Positions 8,183 to 16,268 of a DNA stretch of 47,817 nt are shown piece after piece. Origin of the DNA: Alphaproteobacteria bacterium (lineage in GTDB: Bacteria > Pseudomonadota > Alphaproteobacteria > Rickettsiales > JABDBP01); the NCBI GenBank assembly GCA_013288565.1, contig JABDBP010000012.1:1-47817 (forward strand), read 5' to 3'. The notes beneath the pieces were generated by a model that was not told the DNA's origin, made no database searches, and worked only from the letters and a program-made list of their open reading frames with translations. Numbering within the stretch: the stretch's first letter is position 1; each line of letters starts with the position of its first letter. The translations under genes and the position numbers were made by a program.

Positions 8183-9071
8183 TTTGGGCTATCACCCGGT
8201 TTAATTCAGATTGCGATTCGTAAGAGATGACCACCCTGCCCTTCTCACTTCCGCCTTTTCCAACATTCGGCTGGATGGAGACCGGCAGCCCAAGCGCTGC
8301 TGCCATAGCTTTTTCCATCTTGGCAAAACCATCACCCTTCTCCCTACCCTTCTGGACTTTCGGGAATTCGGCCATTTTCTGCACCAGTGACTCGGTCTGG
8401 CGGACGTTTAATCCCCGTTTCACCACACGCCTTGCCACCTCCTCCGGATTATCCGACGATAAAATTGCCCGCGCATGGCCGACGCTGATTATATCACGAT
8501 TCAGATATTCCTTAATTTCTACCGGCAACTCCAAGAGCCGAAGTGAGTTGCTCACCTGCGCCCGGCTTTTGCCCACCACTTCGGATAATTCCTCTTGGGT
8601 GTAATTGAACTCCTCTATGAGCTTGCGGTAACCTTCCGCGACTTCCAGCGGCATCAGATTCATACGCTGAATATTCTCGACCAGGGCGATTTCCAGCGCC
8701 TGCTTGTCGGTAACGTCCATTATAATAGCCGGAATGAATTCGAGCCCGGCGATTTTTGACGCCCGCCAGCGCCGCTCGCCGGCGATTATCTCATAATACG
8801 CGCCCTCGGGTTTCCGCACCAATATAGGCTGGACAACGCCATTAATTTTTATCGATTCCGCCAGCTCGTTTAATTCATCCTCTCCGATATAGGTGCGTGG
8901 CTGGAATTTCCATGGCTTTATTAATTTTACCGCGATGCGCCGGGACAATTCCTCGGTATCGTTGGCCGCCGGGGCGCTACCGGCGAATTCCTTTTTGCTA
9001 TCCTGGATCAGCGCCGATAATCCGCGGCCCAACCCTTTACTTTTTAATGTTCTTACTTTGTTATCAGCCAT
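8160..9071 (-). CDS. parB: Chromosome partitioning protein ParB
   Basis: ParB loads on parS sites near the origin, spreads as a CTP-dependent clamp and works with ParA to segregate origins. The 303-residue protein has the GLGRGLSALI start near 14-23, the ParB/Srx CTPase domain with GERRWR near 98-103, the helix-turn-helix region YTQEELSEVVGKSRAQVSNS near 157-176 and a C-terminal dimerisation part. Start and parA stop share one base (TAATG), so the two genes are translationally coupled. A matching parS site lies 3.8 kb away, upstream of mnmG. Its 3' end overlaps the convergent sigma-like gene by 23 nt. Confidence 0.96.
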   Translation of the reverse strand: MADNKVRTLKSKGLGRGLSALIQDSKKEFAGSAPAANDTEELSRRIAVKLIKPWKFQPRTYIGEDELNELAESIKINGVVQPILVRKPEGAYYEIIAGERRWRASKIAGLEFIPAIIMDVTDKQALEIALVENIQRMNLMPLEVAEGYRKLIEEFNYTQEELSEVVGKSRAQVSNSLRLLELPVEIKEYLNRDIISVGHARAILSSDNPEEVARRVVKRGLNVRQTESLVQKMAEFPKVQKGREKGDGFAKMEKAMAAALGLPVSIQPNVGKGGSEKGRVVISYESQSELNRVIAQISAGRSE

Positions 9072-9904
9072 TACCCTGCCCTCCTTAATTCCTGGTTTTT
9101 TAACTCCGCATTTTTCAATTCCTGATTCTGCAAATGCCGCCGCCGTTTCCGGTGCAACATTTCCTTCGCCAGCATAATATAACCTTGCGAGCCGGGAGAC
9201 CGGAAGTCGTAAATCAACGCTGGCTTGCCGTGGCTCGGCGCCTCCGACATGCGGACGCTGCGCGGGATGACGGTTTTATAAACCATATCGCCCATACATC
9301 CGCGCACGTCGTTTTCCACCTGCTCGGTCAGCTTATTGCGCCGGTCATACATAGTCAGCACTATGCCGTTTATATCGAGGGCGGGATTCAGATTTGCCTT
9401 CACCAGTTCTAGGGTTTTCAATAGGTGGCTAAGACCTTCCAGGGCGAAAAACTCGCATTGCAGTGGGATTAAAACCGCATCGGCAGCAACCAAGGCATTC
9501 AGAGTCAGCAGTCCAAGTGATGGCGGGCAATCGATCAAAATGTATTCATACTTCGATTGCGCCTCTTTGATTTTATTTTTGAGAACCATCTCTCTTTCCG
9601 GCACTGAAACCAGTTCTATTTCGGCTCCGGAGAGATCGACCGTCGATGGTACGATATCTAGGTTGGGAACCAGCGTAGGAATTGCTGCATCTATAACTGT
9701 AATATCGTCTATAATGACGTCATAAGAGGTGAATTCACGTTTTTCAATTGTAATTCCGAAGCCAGTGCTTGCATTACCTTGCGGGTCTAAATCTATTAGT
9801 AGTGTTCTTTTGTCCACAGCGGCCAAAGCTGTAGCAAGATTGATCGCGGTAGTGGTTTTTCCGACGCCGCCTTTTTGATTTACGACTGCAATTATCTGAT
9901 TCAT
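9071..9904 (-). CDS. parA: Chromosome partitioning ATPase ParA
   Basis: ParA is a nucleoid-bound Walker-type ATPase that pulls ParB-parS complexes apart. The deviant Walker A box KGGVGKTTTA is near 10-19, the switch LIDLDPQGNAS near 37-47 and Walker B ILIDCPPSLGLL near 122-133. Length (277) is slightly above normal because of a C-terminal tail made of near-repeats of NQELKNAELKNQELRR, a likely short charged helix. Its ATG overlaps the rsmG stop (ATGA) and its stop overlaps the parB start, so rsmG-parA-parB form a tight operon. Confidence 0.96.
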   Translation of the reverse strand: MNQIIAVVNQKGGVGKTTTAINLATALAAVDKRTLLIDLDPQGNASTGFGITIEKREFTSYDVIIDDITVIDAAIPTLVPNLDIVPSTVDLSGAEIELVSVPEREMVLKNKIKEAQSKYEYILIDCPPSLGLLTLNALVAADAVLIPLQCEFFALEGLSHLLKTLELVKANLNPALDINGIVLTMYDRRNKLTEQVENDVRGCMGDMVYKTVIPRSVRMSEAPSHGKPALIYDFRSPGSQGYIMLAKEMLHRKRRRHLQNQELKNAELKNQELRRAG

Positions 9905-10476
9905 TTTCTGTTCCCGATGCTGGTTATGAGAAGAATTTTTCCGGATTCGTCGGTGGCACTTTTATGAATTTCGTATTTAAAGTCATAAAATTTCTTCGCG
10001 GTTTCGATTTCGGAATCGACGTTACCACCCTTCAAAAGAATATTCAATAGGTTTGGATTGTTATTATTTTGGAAAAGTAGGGCGATTTCCAGGAAAGTTT
10101 TCAGATCGGAAAATGCGCGTGCGGTTATAATATCTGGTTTCAAATCTCGGATTTTTTCAACCCTATCATTATGGATAACGATATTGGGAAGTTGCAATTG
10201 GGCTTTTGCTTCCTGTAAAAACGCACATTTCCGAGAATCGGATTCAATGAGGTGGGCCTGAATTTCCGGTTTGGCAATGGCGATAATCAATCCTGGCAAT
10301 CCGGCGCCCGATCCAAAATCAGCTAAGGTTTTTGCAGTCTTAGGAATGTATTCACAAACTTGCAGGGAATCATCTATATGCCGCCGCCGAAAATCGCTCT
10401 CCGTCCCCTGCCCTATAAGGTTTATTTTCTGATTCCATTTGAGGAGGAGTTGCTGGTAGAATTCAAGTTGGTTCAT
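9901..10476 (-). CDS. rsmG: 16S rRNA (guanine-N7) methyltransferase RsmG
   Basis: RsmG (GidB) methylates G527 of 16S rRNA with S-adenosylmethionine. The SAM site is LADFGSGAGLPGLIIAIAKP and the later TARAFSDL is also typical. I chose the ATG at 10476 (191 residues, MNQLEFYQQLLLKWNQKINL), which matches the usual N-terminus. A TTG at 10536 would give 20 more residues but overlaps the small gene upstream. It belongs to the mnmG-rsmG-parA-parB block, but two small exported proteins separate it from mnmG. Confidence 0.93.
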   Translation of the reverse strand: MNQLEFYQQLLLKWNQKINLIGQGTESDFRRRHIDDSLQVCEYIPKTAKTLADFGSGAGLPGLIIAIAKPEIQAHLIESDSRKCAFLQEAKAQLQLPNIVIHNDRVEKIRDLKPDIITARAFSDLKTFLEIALLFQNNNNPNLLNILLKGGNVDSEIETAKKFYDFKYEIHKSATDESGKILLITSIGNRK

Positions 10477-10508
10477 AGACCCATACCAGGCTATTGGCTC
10501 AATGGACG

Positions 10509-10691
10509 TTAGTTGCAGCCAGGTTGTCTTCTGCAATAATTCAATTGTTGTTCACACATATCGGCTGCATTTTCTTCTGCTGATAACCGATTCTGGAACT
10601 GCCTTATTTTATCTTTCTGATCCTTTTGATCACATCCATAGACAATGGCCGCGATAGCTAAAATCCATAACCATGAGGAATCGGACTTCAC
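10509..10691 (-). CDS. Small Cys-rich membrane or lipoprotein
   Basis: A 60-residue protein with a hydrophobic stretch WLWILAIAAIVYGC followed by a charged helix (DQKDQKDKIRQFQNRL) and a C-terminus with three Cys (DMCEQQLNYCRRQPGCN). VYGC could be a lipobox, although Tyr at -2 is unusual; otherwise the stretch is an N-terminal membrane anchor. I do not recognise a family. It lies 6 nt after the 71-residue secreted gene and before rsmG, inside what is normally a conserved core block. Confidence 0.6.
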   Translation of the reverse strand: MKSDSSWLWILAIAAIVYGCDQKDQKDKIRQFQNRLSAEENAADMCEQQLNYCRRQPGCN

Positions 10692-10697
10692 GTCTGA

Positions 10698-10913
10698 CTA
10701 GTAAGGATTTTTATATCCTGGCTGTCCGGTATAAGGATTCACATTGCCACGAGTACTGTAATTGTCGGCTTTATTTGCGTCCGGCGCGGTGTGATTGTAT
10801 CCCTGGACATAAGTGCCATTCTGGCGTTCATAGCCATTGGTATACTGATTTACTTGAGCGAAAGCCGGGATTGCGGTGACGAATAAAGCTGCCGCGATTA
10901 TTAGACGTTTCAT
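10698..10913 (-). CDS. Small secreted protein with NGTYVQGYNHTAPD/NVNPYTG motifs
   Basis: 71 residues with a clear signal peptide (MKRLIIAAALFVTAIPAFA) and a Tyr/Asn/Gly-rich mature part. The pieces NGTYVQGYNHTAPDANK and STRGNVNPYTGQPG are characteristic of a widespread family of very small exported proteins in Proteobacteria whose function is unknown to me. It follows mnmG by 97 nt and probably shares a transcript with the next small gene. Confidence 0.8.
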   Translation of the reverse strand: MKRLIIAAALFVTAIPAFAQVNQYTNGYERQNGTYVQGYNHTAPDANKADNYSTRGNVNPYTGQPGYKNPY

Positions 10914-11010
10914 ATAAATTCCCTGAGGTTAGATTTGTGATGTTTGAAAGCTGCTCACTATTGGATAGCGGAAAACAAATGATAGATCAAGCCGCTTCTC
11001 CCGCCTCCGC

Positions 11011-12870
11011 CTAGGCTACGGCGCGGCAAGCCAGCTTCTTTATATATACCAACAAAATGGTAACCGCCGCCGGAGTCATACCCGGGATGCGCGCTGCGGC
11101 ACCGATCGTGGCTGGCCTAAGCCGTTTCAATTTCTCCCGCACTTCATTGGAGAAGCTATTGATCGAATCGTAATCCAAATCCGCCGGAATCATCAGTGAT
11201 TCATCCTTGCGGAATGATTTTATATCGGCTTCCTGGCGGTCGAGATATCCGGAATATAGCGCATCGATTTCCAGTTGTTCGATTATTTCTGCCTTGAACT
11301 GCGAAAGCTCCGGCCAAATGGATTTCAGTTTGGCAAAATCAATTCCAGGATAGGAGAGGAGGGCGGCTGCATCGCGCTGAATGCCATCATGGTTCACCGC
11401 CAGCCCGAATTTCTTTGCTGCATTCGGGGTGAGTGTGAGTGATTTCATCATCGCGCGCGCCTTAGCTAGCTCTGCAATTTTCTCCGCGAAAACTTTCGCC
11501 CGTTCCGCGCCCACGACCCCGCAATCAATGCCTTTCTGCGTCAGCCGCAAATCGGCGTTATCGGCGCGGATGGATAGGCGGTATTCAGCGCGGCTGGTGA
11601 ACATGCGGTAGGGCTCGCGGGTGCCTAAGCTTATCAAATCATCGATCATCACGCCTATATACGATTCTGAACGATCGAGGGTAAATTTTTTCCCCGAGAG
11701 CGAAAGCGCGGCGTTGATTCCGGCGATGATGCCTTGGCCGCCTGCTTCTTCATATCCGGTAGTGCCGTTGATTTGGCCTGCTAAGTACAATCCTGAAATT
11801 TTTTTGGTTTCCAGCGTGGGTTTCAATTCCCGTGGGTCGACATAATCATATTCGATGGCGTAGCCGGGGCGGATCATCCGAGCGTTTTCCAGCCCGGGAA
11901 TGGTTTTCAGAATCCCCAGCTGAACTTCCTCCGGCAGCGACGTTGAAATGCCGTTCGGGTAAACCGTATCGTCGTCCAGACCCTCCGGCTCCAGGAAAAT
12001 CTGGTGGCGGGATTTATCGGCGAAGCGGACGATTTTGTCCTCGATCGACGGGCAGTAGCGCGGGCCGATGGATTCGATCTGGCCGGAATACATCGGTGAG
12101 CGGTGAACGTTGGCGCGGATCAATTCATGCGTGGCGGCGCTGGTCGCGGTGATGTGGCAAGCGATTTGCGGGACGGTGACGGCGGAAGTCATATATGAGA
12201 ACGGGGCAGGGGGGTTATCACCCGGTTGTTTTTCGAGTGATGCCCAGTCTATGGTGCGGCCATCGAGCCGGGGAGGGGTGCCGGTCTTCAGGCGGCCCAT
12301 ATCAAACCCACATTTGCGGATGGAACCCGCAAGCCCGATGGATGGGGGCTCGTTCACCCGTCCGGCGCTGATTTTTTTCTCGCCGATATGGATAAGGCCG
12401 TTCAGGAATGTTCCGGTGGTGAGGATGACACTATCAGCCTGGATTTCCTTGCCAGAATCGATGATGACCCCGCGAACCCTGCCGTCCTCTATGACGAGCG
12501 ATTCGACGCTTGCGGCCATAATGTCCAGGTTCGGCTGGTTGCGGAGAATATCCTGCACGGCGGCGCGGTATAATTTGCGGTCGGCCTGGGCGCGCGGGCC
12601 CCAGACGGCAGGGCCTTTGCTGCGGTTCAGCATTTTGTAATGGATGCCGGCGCGGTCGATGGCGCGGCCCATGACGCCATCCAGCGCGTCGATCTCGCGC
12701 ACCAGAGTGCCCTTGGCGATGCCGCCAATAGCGGGGTTACAGCTCATCTCCCCGATTTTCTCGAGGGATTGGGTGATGAGCAGGGTGGCCGCCCCGGCGC
12801 GAGCCGCAGCGCCAGCCGCTTCCGTGCCCGCATGCCCGCCTCCAATGGCTATTACGCTGTATTTCCGCAT
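11011..12870 (-). CDS. mnmG: tRNA uridine-5-carboxymethylaminomethyl modification protein MnmG
   Basis: MnmG (GidA) with MnmE installs the cmnm5 group on U34 of certain tRNAs; it binds FAD and uses methylene-tetrahydrofolate. The 619-residue length is normal. Visible are the FAD site [12 protein letters not shown] near 8-19, the conserved [20 protein letters not shown] near 43-62, and the C-terminal helical tail near 540-619 with [11 protein letters not shown]. The usual upstream partner mnmE is not adjacent; instead a parS site, two CtrA-type boxes and an orphan gene follow. A decayed copy of its first codons lies at 13639-13678. Confidence 0.97.
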   Translation of the reverse strand: MRKYSVIAIGGGHAGTEAAGAAARAGAATLLITQSLEKIGEMSCNPAIGGIAKGTLVREIDALDGVMGRAIDRAGIHYKMLNRSKGPAVWGPRAQADRKLYRAAVQDILRNQPNLDIMAASVESLVIEDGRVRGVIIDSGKEIQADSVILTTGTFLNGLIHIGEKKISAGRVNEPPSIGLAGSIRKCGFDMGRLKTGTPPRLDGRTIDWASLEKQPGDNPPAPFSYMTSAVTVPQIACHITATSAATHELIRANVHRSPMYSGQIESIGPRYCPSIEDKIVRFADKSRHQIFLEPEGLDDDTVYPNGISTSLPEEVQLGILKTIPGLENARMIRPGYAIEYDYVDPRELKPTLETKKISGLYLAGQINGTTGYEEAGGQGIIAGINAALSLSGKKFTLDRSESYIGVMIDDLISLGTREPYRMFTSRAEYRLSIRADNADLRLTQKGIDCGVVGAERAKVFAEKIAELAKARAMMKSLTLTPNAAKKFGLAVNHDGIQRDAAALLSYPGIDFAKLKSIWPELSQFKAEIIEQLEIDALYSGYLDRQEADIKSFRKDESLMIPADLDYDSINSFSNEVREKLKRLRPATIGAAARIPGMTPAAVTILLVYIKKLACRAVA

Positions 12871-12881
12871 ATCAGCAAAAA

Positions 12882-12897
12882 TGTTTCACGTGAAACA
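12882..12897. promoter_or_regulatory. parS centromere site
   Basis: TGTTTCACGTGAAACA is a perfect 16-bp palindrome, extended to 18 bp by flanking A and T, and matches the consensus parS recognised by chromosomal ParB proteins. It starts 12 nt upstream of the mnmG ATG and is 3.8 kb from parB and about 26 kb from the putative oriC, the expected origin-proximal position. Confidence 0.95.
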
Positions 12898-12910
12898 TGT
12901 TACAAAAGTG

Positions 12911-12943
12911 TTAATGAAAGGTTAATTGTTTATTGGCTAAACT
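12911..12943 (+). promoter_or_regulatory. Possible second CtrA-type promoter before the 135-aa gene
   Basis: TTAATGAAAGGTTAAT at 12911-12926 fits TTAA-N7-TTAA. A TAAACT hexamer follows at 12938, 11 nt away rather than 10. It lies 13 nt from parS, so CtrA, ParB and mnmG transcription could compete here. Just downstream CTGTGT-ATA-ACACAG (12946-12960) forms a short inverted repeat of unknown role. Confidence 0.45.
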
Positions 12944-13025
12944 GGCTGTGTATAACACAGAATTTCACCGCTGTCATCTTGGGGGCGGCCCGACCAGCAG
13001 AATAGTTTCAAAATCTTCATTTCTG

Positions 13026-13057
13026 TTAACCTTTTGTTAACGATTGTGTGTTAGAGT
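13026..13057 (+). promoter_or_regulatory. CtrA-type promoter of the 135-aa gene
   Basis: TTAACCTTTTGTTAAC at 13026-13041 fits TTAA-N7-TTAAC. TAGAGT at 13052-13057 follows at exactly 10 nt as a -10 element with two mismatches to TATAAT. Confidence 0.65.
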
Positions 13058-13118
13058 CTTGTTTGATAACTTCGAGTTACACTGATTCAATTAGTTTAGA
13101 GCATGGAAGGAGAAAACT

Positions 13119-13526
13119 ATGTCTTTCAAAACACGCGGAGATGGTAAGAAATACTCCGGCAACCTGGAGTTGGATTGCATAAATCTATGTAATGCCATTC
13201 TCGCGTTGCCCGATGGCAATAACTTGCAACAGTTAATAAAGGCAGAGATAGGCGAACTAAGAACCGCTGTTGGACACACGTCAGATATGCGAGGAGACTT
13301 TGGAATTGTAGCTAATGATAAGTTGGAAGACATTGCGCGCAAGAATCGCGATGTTAACGGAGCTGTTATGAGACTGCAATATGCGAGCCAAGAGTTAGGA
13401 TTTGATAAACCAGGAATTCTTGGCGAACGACCGGTGGTAATAACAGCACCAGGGGGCAAATCTTTCATTGCTGATGCAGTAAAGCCTGGACAAGTAAAAG
13501 CTAGTACACCAACGCTTCCTGGTTAG
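13119..13526 (+). CDS. Unrecognised 135-residue protein
   Basis: No known family is apparent. It lacks a signal peptide or membrane segment. The N-terminal two-thirds is probably helical (LELDCINLCNAILALPDG, LQQLIKAEIGELRTAVGHTS, ARKNRDVNGAVMRLQYAS); the C-terminal third is low in complexity with Pro, Gly and Lys. A strong ribosome site (AAGGAGA) supports the ATG at 13119. It carries its own CtrA-type promoter and lies between mnmG and a decayed copy of the mnmG start, so it was probably inserted next to mnmG. Confidence 0.75.
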   Translation: MSFKTRGDGKKYSGNLELDCINLCNAILALPDGNNLQQLIKAEIGELRTAVGHTSDMRGDFGIVANDKLEDIARKNRDVNGAVMRLQYASQELGFDKPGILGERPVVITAPGGKSFIADAVKPGQVKASTPTLPG

Positions 13527-13638
13527 TAGGTAAATTTTCTTTCAAGTTTGCGCCCCCAAATCTCCGTCTGCATTCTGATAATCAAATAAACAAACGAAGC
13601 CTAAGAGAACATAACCGGCAGCGGCTAGAGCCTCACGC

Positions 13639-13678
13639 CAATAGCTATGACGCTTTATGTTCGAATACCAGAAAAAAG
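13639..13678 (-). pseudogene. Decayed duplicate of the mnmG start
   Basis: On the minus strand this 40-nt stretch matches the start of mnmG (12843-12882) at 31 of 40 positions without gaps. Read in the mnmG frame it gives IRT-stop-SVIAIG against [10 protein letters not shown]: the ATG has become ATT and the fourth codon is a stop. Similarity fades on both sides. The rest of the 13527-13753 gap shows no gene; an AT-rich stretch near 13690-13735 probably carries the promoter of the next gene. Confidence 0.65.
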
Positions 13679-13753
13679 TGATGCAAATTATGTAATATCT
13701 ATATATTTTTTACGCCGTACGTTATTTATTACAGAAACTTAAGGAGGTTTTGC

Positions 13754-14308
13754 ATGGTTTTTCTTCTCGCCTGGTTTTTTATGTTCAATTATCCGAATAA
13801 CGCCATCGCCGCTGATTTCAGGCTGGAAAGCCCTACCGTACAGGATGGTGGGCAACTCTCAATGAAACAGGTGGCTAATAGTTTCGGCTGCAAGGGCAGC
13901 AATATCTCTCCCGAACTTAAGTGGACCAATCCGCCAGCGGGAACCAAGAGCTTTGCCGTTACCGTATATGATCCGGATGCCCCGACCGGAAGCGGCTGGT
14001 GGCATTGGTTGGTTTATGATATCCCGGCCTCCGCCCGTTCGCTCGCCGAGGGCGTAGGCACCGCCGATGGCACCAAATTGCCAACCGGCGCCAAGCAGGT
14101 GCGCAACGACGAAGAAAAACCAGGATTCATGGGCGCTTGCCCGCCGATAGGCAACCCACCGCACCATTATATATTCACGGTTTTCGCACTGAATGCCGAA
14201 TCGTTGAAACTGCCGCCAAATGCCTCGCCCGCCATGGCAGGATTTTTCTTGAATAAGAACGCCCTGGCGAAAGCCACCATAACCGCAACTTATTCCCGGA
14301 AGGAATAA
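13754..14308 (+). CDS. Exported YbhB/YbcL-type PEBP-family protein
   Basis: Phosphatidylethanolamine-binding-protein fold, the bacterial Raf-kinase-inhibitor-like family; ligand and role in bacteria are poorly known. The 184-residue protein has a signal peptide ending near NAIAA (residues 16-20). Family marks are NSFGCKGSNISPELKW, the anion pocket DPDAPTGSGWWHW and the second pocket segment IGNPPHHYIF. A strong ribosome site (AAGGAGG) lies 7 nt before the ATG. It ends 48 nt before the PstS-like gene, with a hairpin between, so the two may be co-transcribed. Confidence 0.9.
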   Translation: MVFLLAWFFMFNYPNNAIAADFRLESPTVQDGGQLSMKQVANSFGCKGSNISPELKWTNPPAGTKSFAVTVYDPDAPTGSGWWHWLVYDIPASARSLAEGVGTADGTKLPTGAKQVRNDEEKPGFMGACPPIGNPPHHYIFTVFALNAESLKLPPNASPAMAGFFLNKNALAKATITATYSRKE

Positions 14309-14328
14309 ATTTTCACTGGATAATCTTA

Positions 14329-14354
14329 GGGAAAATGGCTATTACCATTTTCCC
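14329..14354 (+). promoter_or_regulatory. Hairpin directly before the pstS-like start codon
   Basis: GGGAAAATGG-CTATTA-CCATTTTCCC forms a perfect 10-bp stem with a 6-nt loop. It ends 2 nt before the ATG at 14357, where the ribosome site should be, and no T-run follows. It could block translation of the downstream gene or end the PEBP transcript weakly. Confidence 0.55.
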
Positions 14355-14356
14355 GA

Positions 14357-15373
14357 ATGAAAAAAATCCCGGTAATATTATTCATCCTCTTTTGCGCCGC
14401 GCCCGCCCACGCGCGCGACCAAATCCGCATCGTCGGCTCGACGACATTATATCCGCTAGTCACCATCGCCGCCGAGAATTTCGGCCATGCCGGCAAATTC
14501 CCGACGCCCATAATCGAATCCACCGGCACCGGCGGTGGCTTAAAATTATTCTGCTCCGGCACCGGCGATAAATTCCCCGATATCGCCAACGCCTCGCGCC
14601 GGATAAAGCCCGGGGAAGCCGCGGAATGCGGGAAAAACGGCGTCGGCGATATACTGGAAATAAAAATCGGCTATGACGGCATTGTGCTGGCGACGGGTGT
14701 TTCCGGACCGAAATATAATTTGACCAAGGAGCAGATTTTTAAAGCACTAGCCCGGCAAATTCCACAAAACGGTAAGTTAATCGACAATCCCTACCATAAA
14801 TGGAGTGAAATCGATAAGAAACTGCCGGCCGAAAAAATCGTGGTATATGGCCCACCACCAACCGATGGTACACGCGATTCTTTCGCCGAGCAGGTGTTGC
14901 AGGAATCCTGCGCTAACCTGCCCGAATTTAAAGCAACATATCCGAATGCAAAAACTAGGGCAGTCGCTTGCAAATTTATCCGTGAAGACGGCGCTTATGT
15001 GGAAATCGGCAGCAACTACAACTTGATAATCCAGAAGCTAATAAATTCAGCCGGTGCACTCGGCATCATGGGGTATAATTACCTGGCCGAAAATGCTGGT
15101 AAAATCCGCGGCGCGGCGGTGGATGGCGTAACGCCTGATTTTTCTACCATCACCGAAGGGAAATACCCGCTCGCTAGGGGCTTATACATATACGTGAAAT
15201 CCGCGAACATCGCGGGGACACCGGGAATCCGGGAATTTTTGCGGGAATTGGTGAGCGAAAAGGCTATTGGCCAGGAAGGCTACCTGGTGGAAAAAGGCCT
15301 GGTGCCGCTTAAACAGAAGGAGTTTCTGGAGGAACGCGGGAAGATATTGGGGGCGGGGAGGGACGCACATTAG
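14357..15373 (+). CDS. PstS-like phosphate-binding protein
   Basis: Periplasmic substrate-binding protein of the phosphate ABC-transporter type. The signal peptide is MKKIPVILFILFCAAPAHA (cut near 19-20). The mature protein starts RIVGSTTLYPLV, typical of PstS, followed by STGTGGGLKLFCSGTGDKFPDI near 55-76 and PPTDGTRDSF near 171-180, where phosphate-contacting residues lie. Length is 338. No pstC, pstA, pstB or phoU lies next to it, so it is an orphan binding protein here, or acts with a transporter elsewhere. There is no visible ribosome site, because a hairpin occupies that place. Confidence 0.85.
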   Translation: MKKIPVILFILFCAAPAHARDQIRIVGSTTLYPLVTIAAENFGHAGKFPTPIIESTGTGGGLKLFCSGTGDKFPDIANASRRIKPGEAAECGKNGVGDILEIKIGYDGIVLATGVSGPKYNLTKEQIFKALARQIPQNGKLIDNPYHKWSEIDKKLPAEKIVVYGPPPTDGTRDSFAEQVLQESCANLPEFKATYPNAKTRAVACKFIREDGAYVEIGSNYNLIIQKLINSAGALGIMGYNYLAENAGKIRGAAVDGVTPDFSTITEGKYPLARGLYIYVKSANIAGTPGIREFLRELVSEKAIGQEGYLVEKGLVPLKQKEFLEERGKILGAGRDAH

Positions 15374-15378
15374 TTAAC

Positions 15379-16026
15379 CTACAATTCTATACTATTCTTC
15401 AGCTGCATCACCTTCAGCTGCATATAACTGATTTTAGCCTTTTCATGCCGGATCGGGTCGCCGCATTTTACCACCACTCTCCGCCGGAAAGAACGCGGCA
15501 GGAACTTCCATTTTGACCTGCGATATTTGCGGCTAAACATACTGCCCCACAATCCTTTTATCGCTATCGGGTAAACCTGAACCGGCGCACGCTTGGCCAT
15601 CCATTCGACTCCGAACCGGAACCGGCTCATATTCCCGGTGAAGGTCAATTGCCCCTCGGGGAAGATGAACACCAGCTCACCATTTTTCAGTGCCGCTTCC
15701 GCCGTATCCAGCGCCGTCACTATCGAATCACGCTTCGGCTCGATCGGGATGGCGTTATAGAGCTTCATGAAATGATGCACGCCCGGCCATTTATAAATAT
15801 AACTGTCGATGACGTAGCGCACCGGGCGCTTCACCGCGGCGTCGATCAGCAATCCATCCATATAGGTAACGTGGTTGGAAATGAGCAGCGCACCCCCGGT
15901 TTCCGGGATTTTCTCGAACCCCTCGAACCGCACGCGGTAAAGTGCCAGCACCAGTATTTTTGCGCTCTGCCGATATATCCTCTCGCGGAATTTATTGAAC
16001 TTCCACGCCAATAATTTGATGTCCAT
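15379..16026 (-). CDS. plsC: 1-acyl-glycerol-3-phosphate acyltransferase (PlsC-type)
   Basis: Acyltransferase of phospholipid synthesis, membrane-associated. Motif I is NHVTYMD (Asn51-His52, Asp57), motif III is IFPEGQLTFTG near 121-131, and the GLWGSMFSR segment is like the acyltransferase part of Aas proteins. I chose the ATG at 16026 (MDIKLLAW, 215 residues), preceded by GGAAAAAT; a start at 16062 would add 12 residues that overlap, in another frame, the tail of a decayed regulator gene. It faces the PstS-like gene, ending 5 nt from it. Confidence 0.88.
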   Translation of the reverse strand: MDIKLLAWKFNKFRERIYRQSAKILVLALYRVRFEGFEKIPETGGALLISNHVTYMDGLLIDAAVKRPVRYVIDSYIYKWPGVHHFMKLYNAIPIEPKRDSIVTALDTAEAALKNGELVFIFPEGQLTFTGNMSRFRFGVEWMAKRAPVQVYPIAIKGLWGSMFSRKYRRSKWKFLPRSFRRRVVVKCGDPIRHEKAKISYMQLKVMQLKNSIEL

Positions 16027-16027
16027 T

Positions 16028-16203
16028 TTATTTTTCCACATTGCTGGGCGGAATTTTCGCATGTTCCCAGATCATATTAAATTGTTTTCGGTAGCTTGCA
16101 GCAATTGCTTTGTTCTCAATCAATACGATCCTTGGTGTCGGTTCGGCGATGAAGATGGCATATTTGTCAGCATATATATAATATGGTATCAGGCTGAACA
16201 GGC
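16028..16203 (-). pseudogene. Remnant of a second XRE-regulator C-terminus
   Basis: Minus-strand translation gives LFSLIPYYIYADKYAIF and then IVLIENKAIAASYRKQF and IWEHAKIPPSNVEK before a stop at 16028. This parallels the C-terminus of the regulator at 17460-18110 (LFEQIPFCVYGNKYAIN, IIIIESKTIAESYRKQF, IWENAKIP), with 19 of 28 residues identical in the best block. No matching N-terminal part or helix-turn-helix remains. The remnant is in the same orientation as the intact gene and lies on the other side of the 400-residue gene. Confidence 0.78.
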
Positions 16204-16268
16204 ATAAGGAATAAAATTCCAGGCAGGCCGGAGAAATCAGGTATCAACAACCTCTTGAGATTCCATAT

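Noticed and set aside
10477-10536. A TTG start that would lengthen RsmG by 20 residues
   Set aside because: It overlaps the small gene at 10509-10691 and the added residues do not fit the usual RsmG N-terminus.
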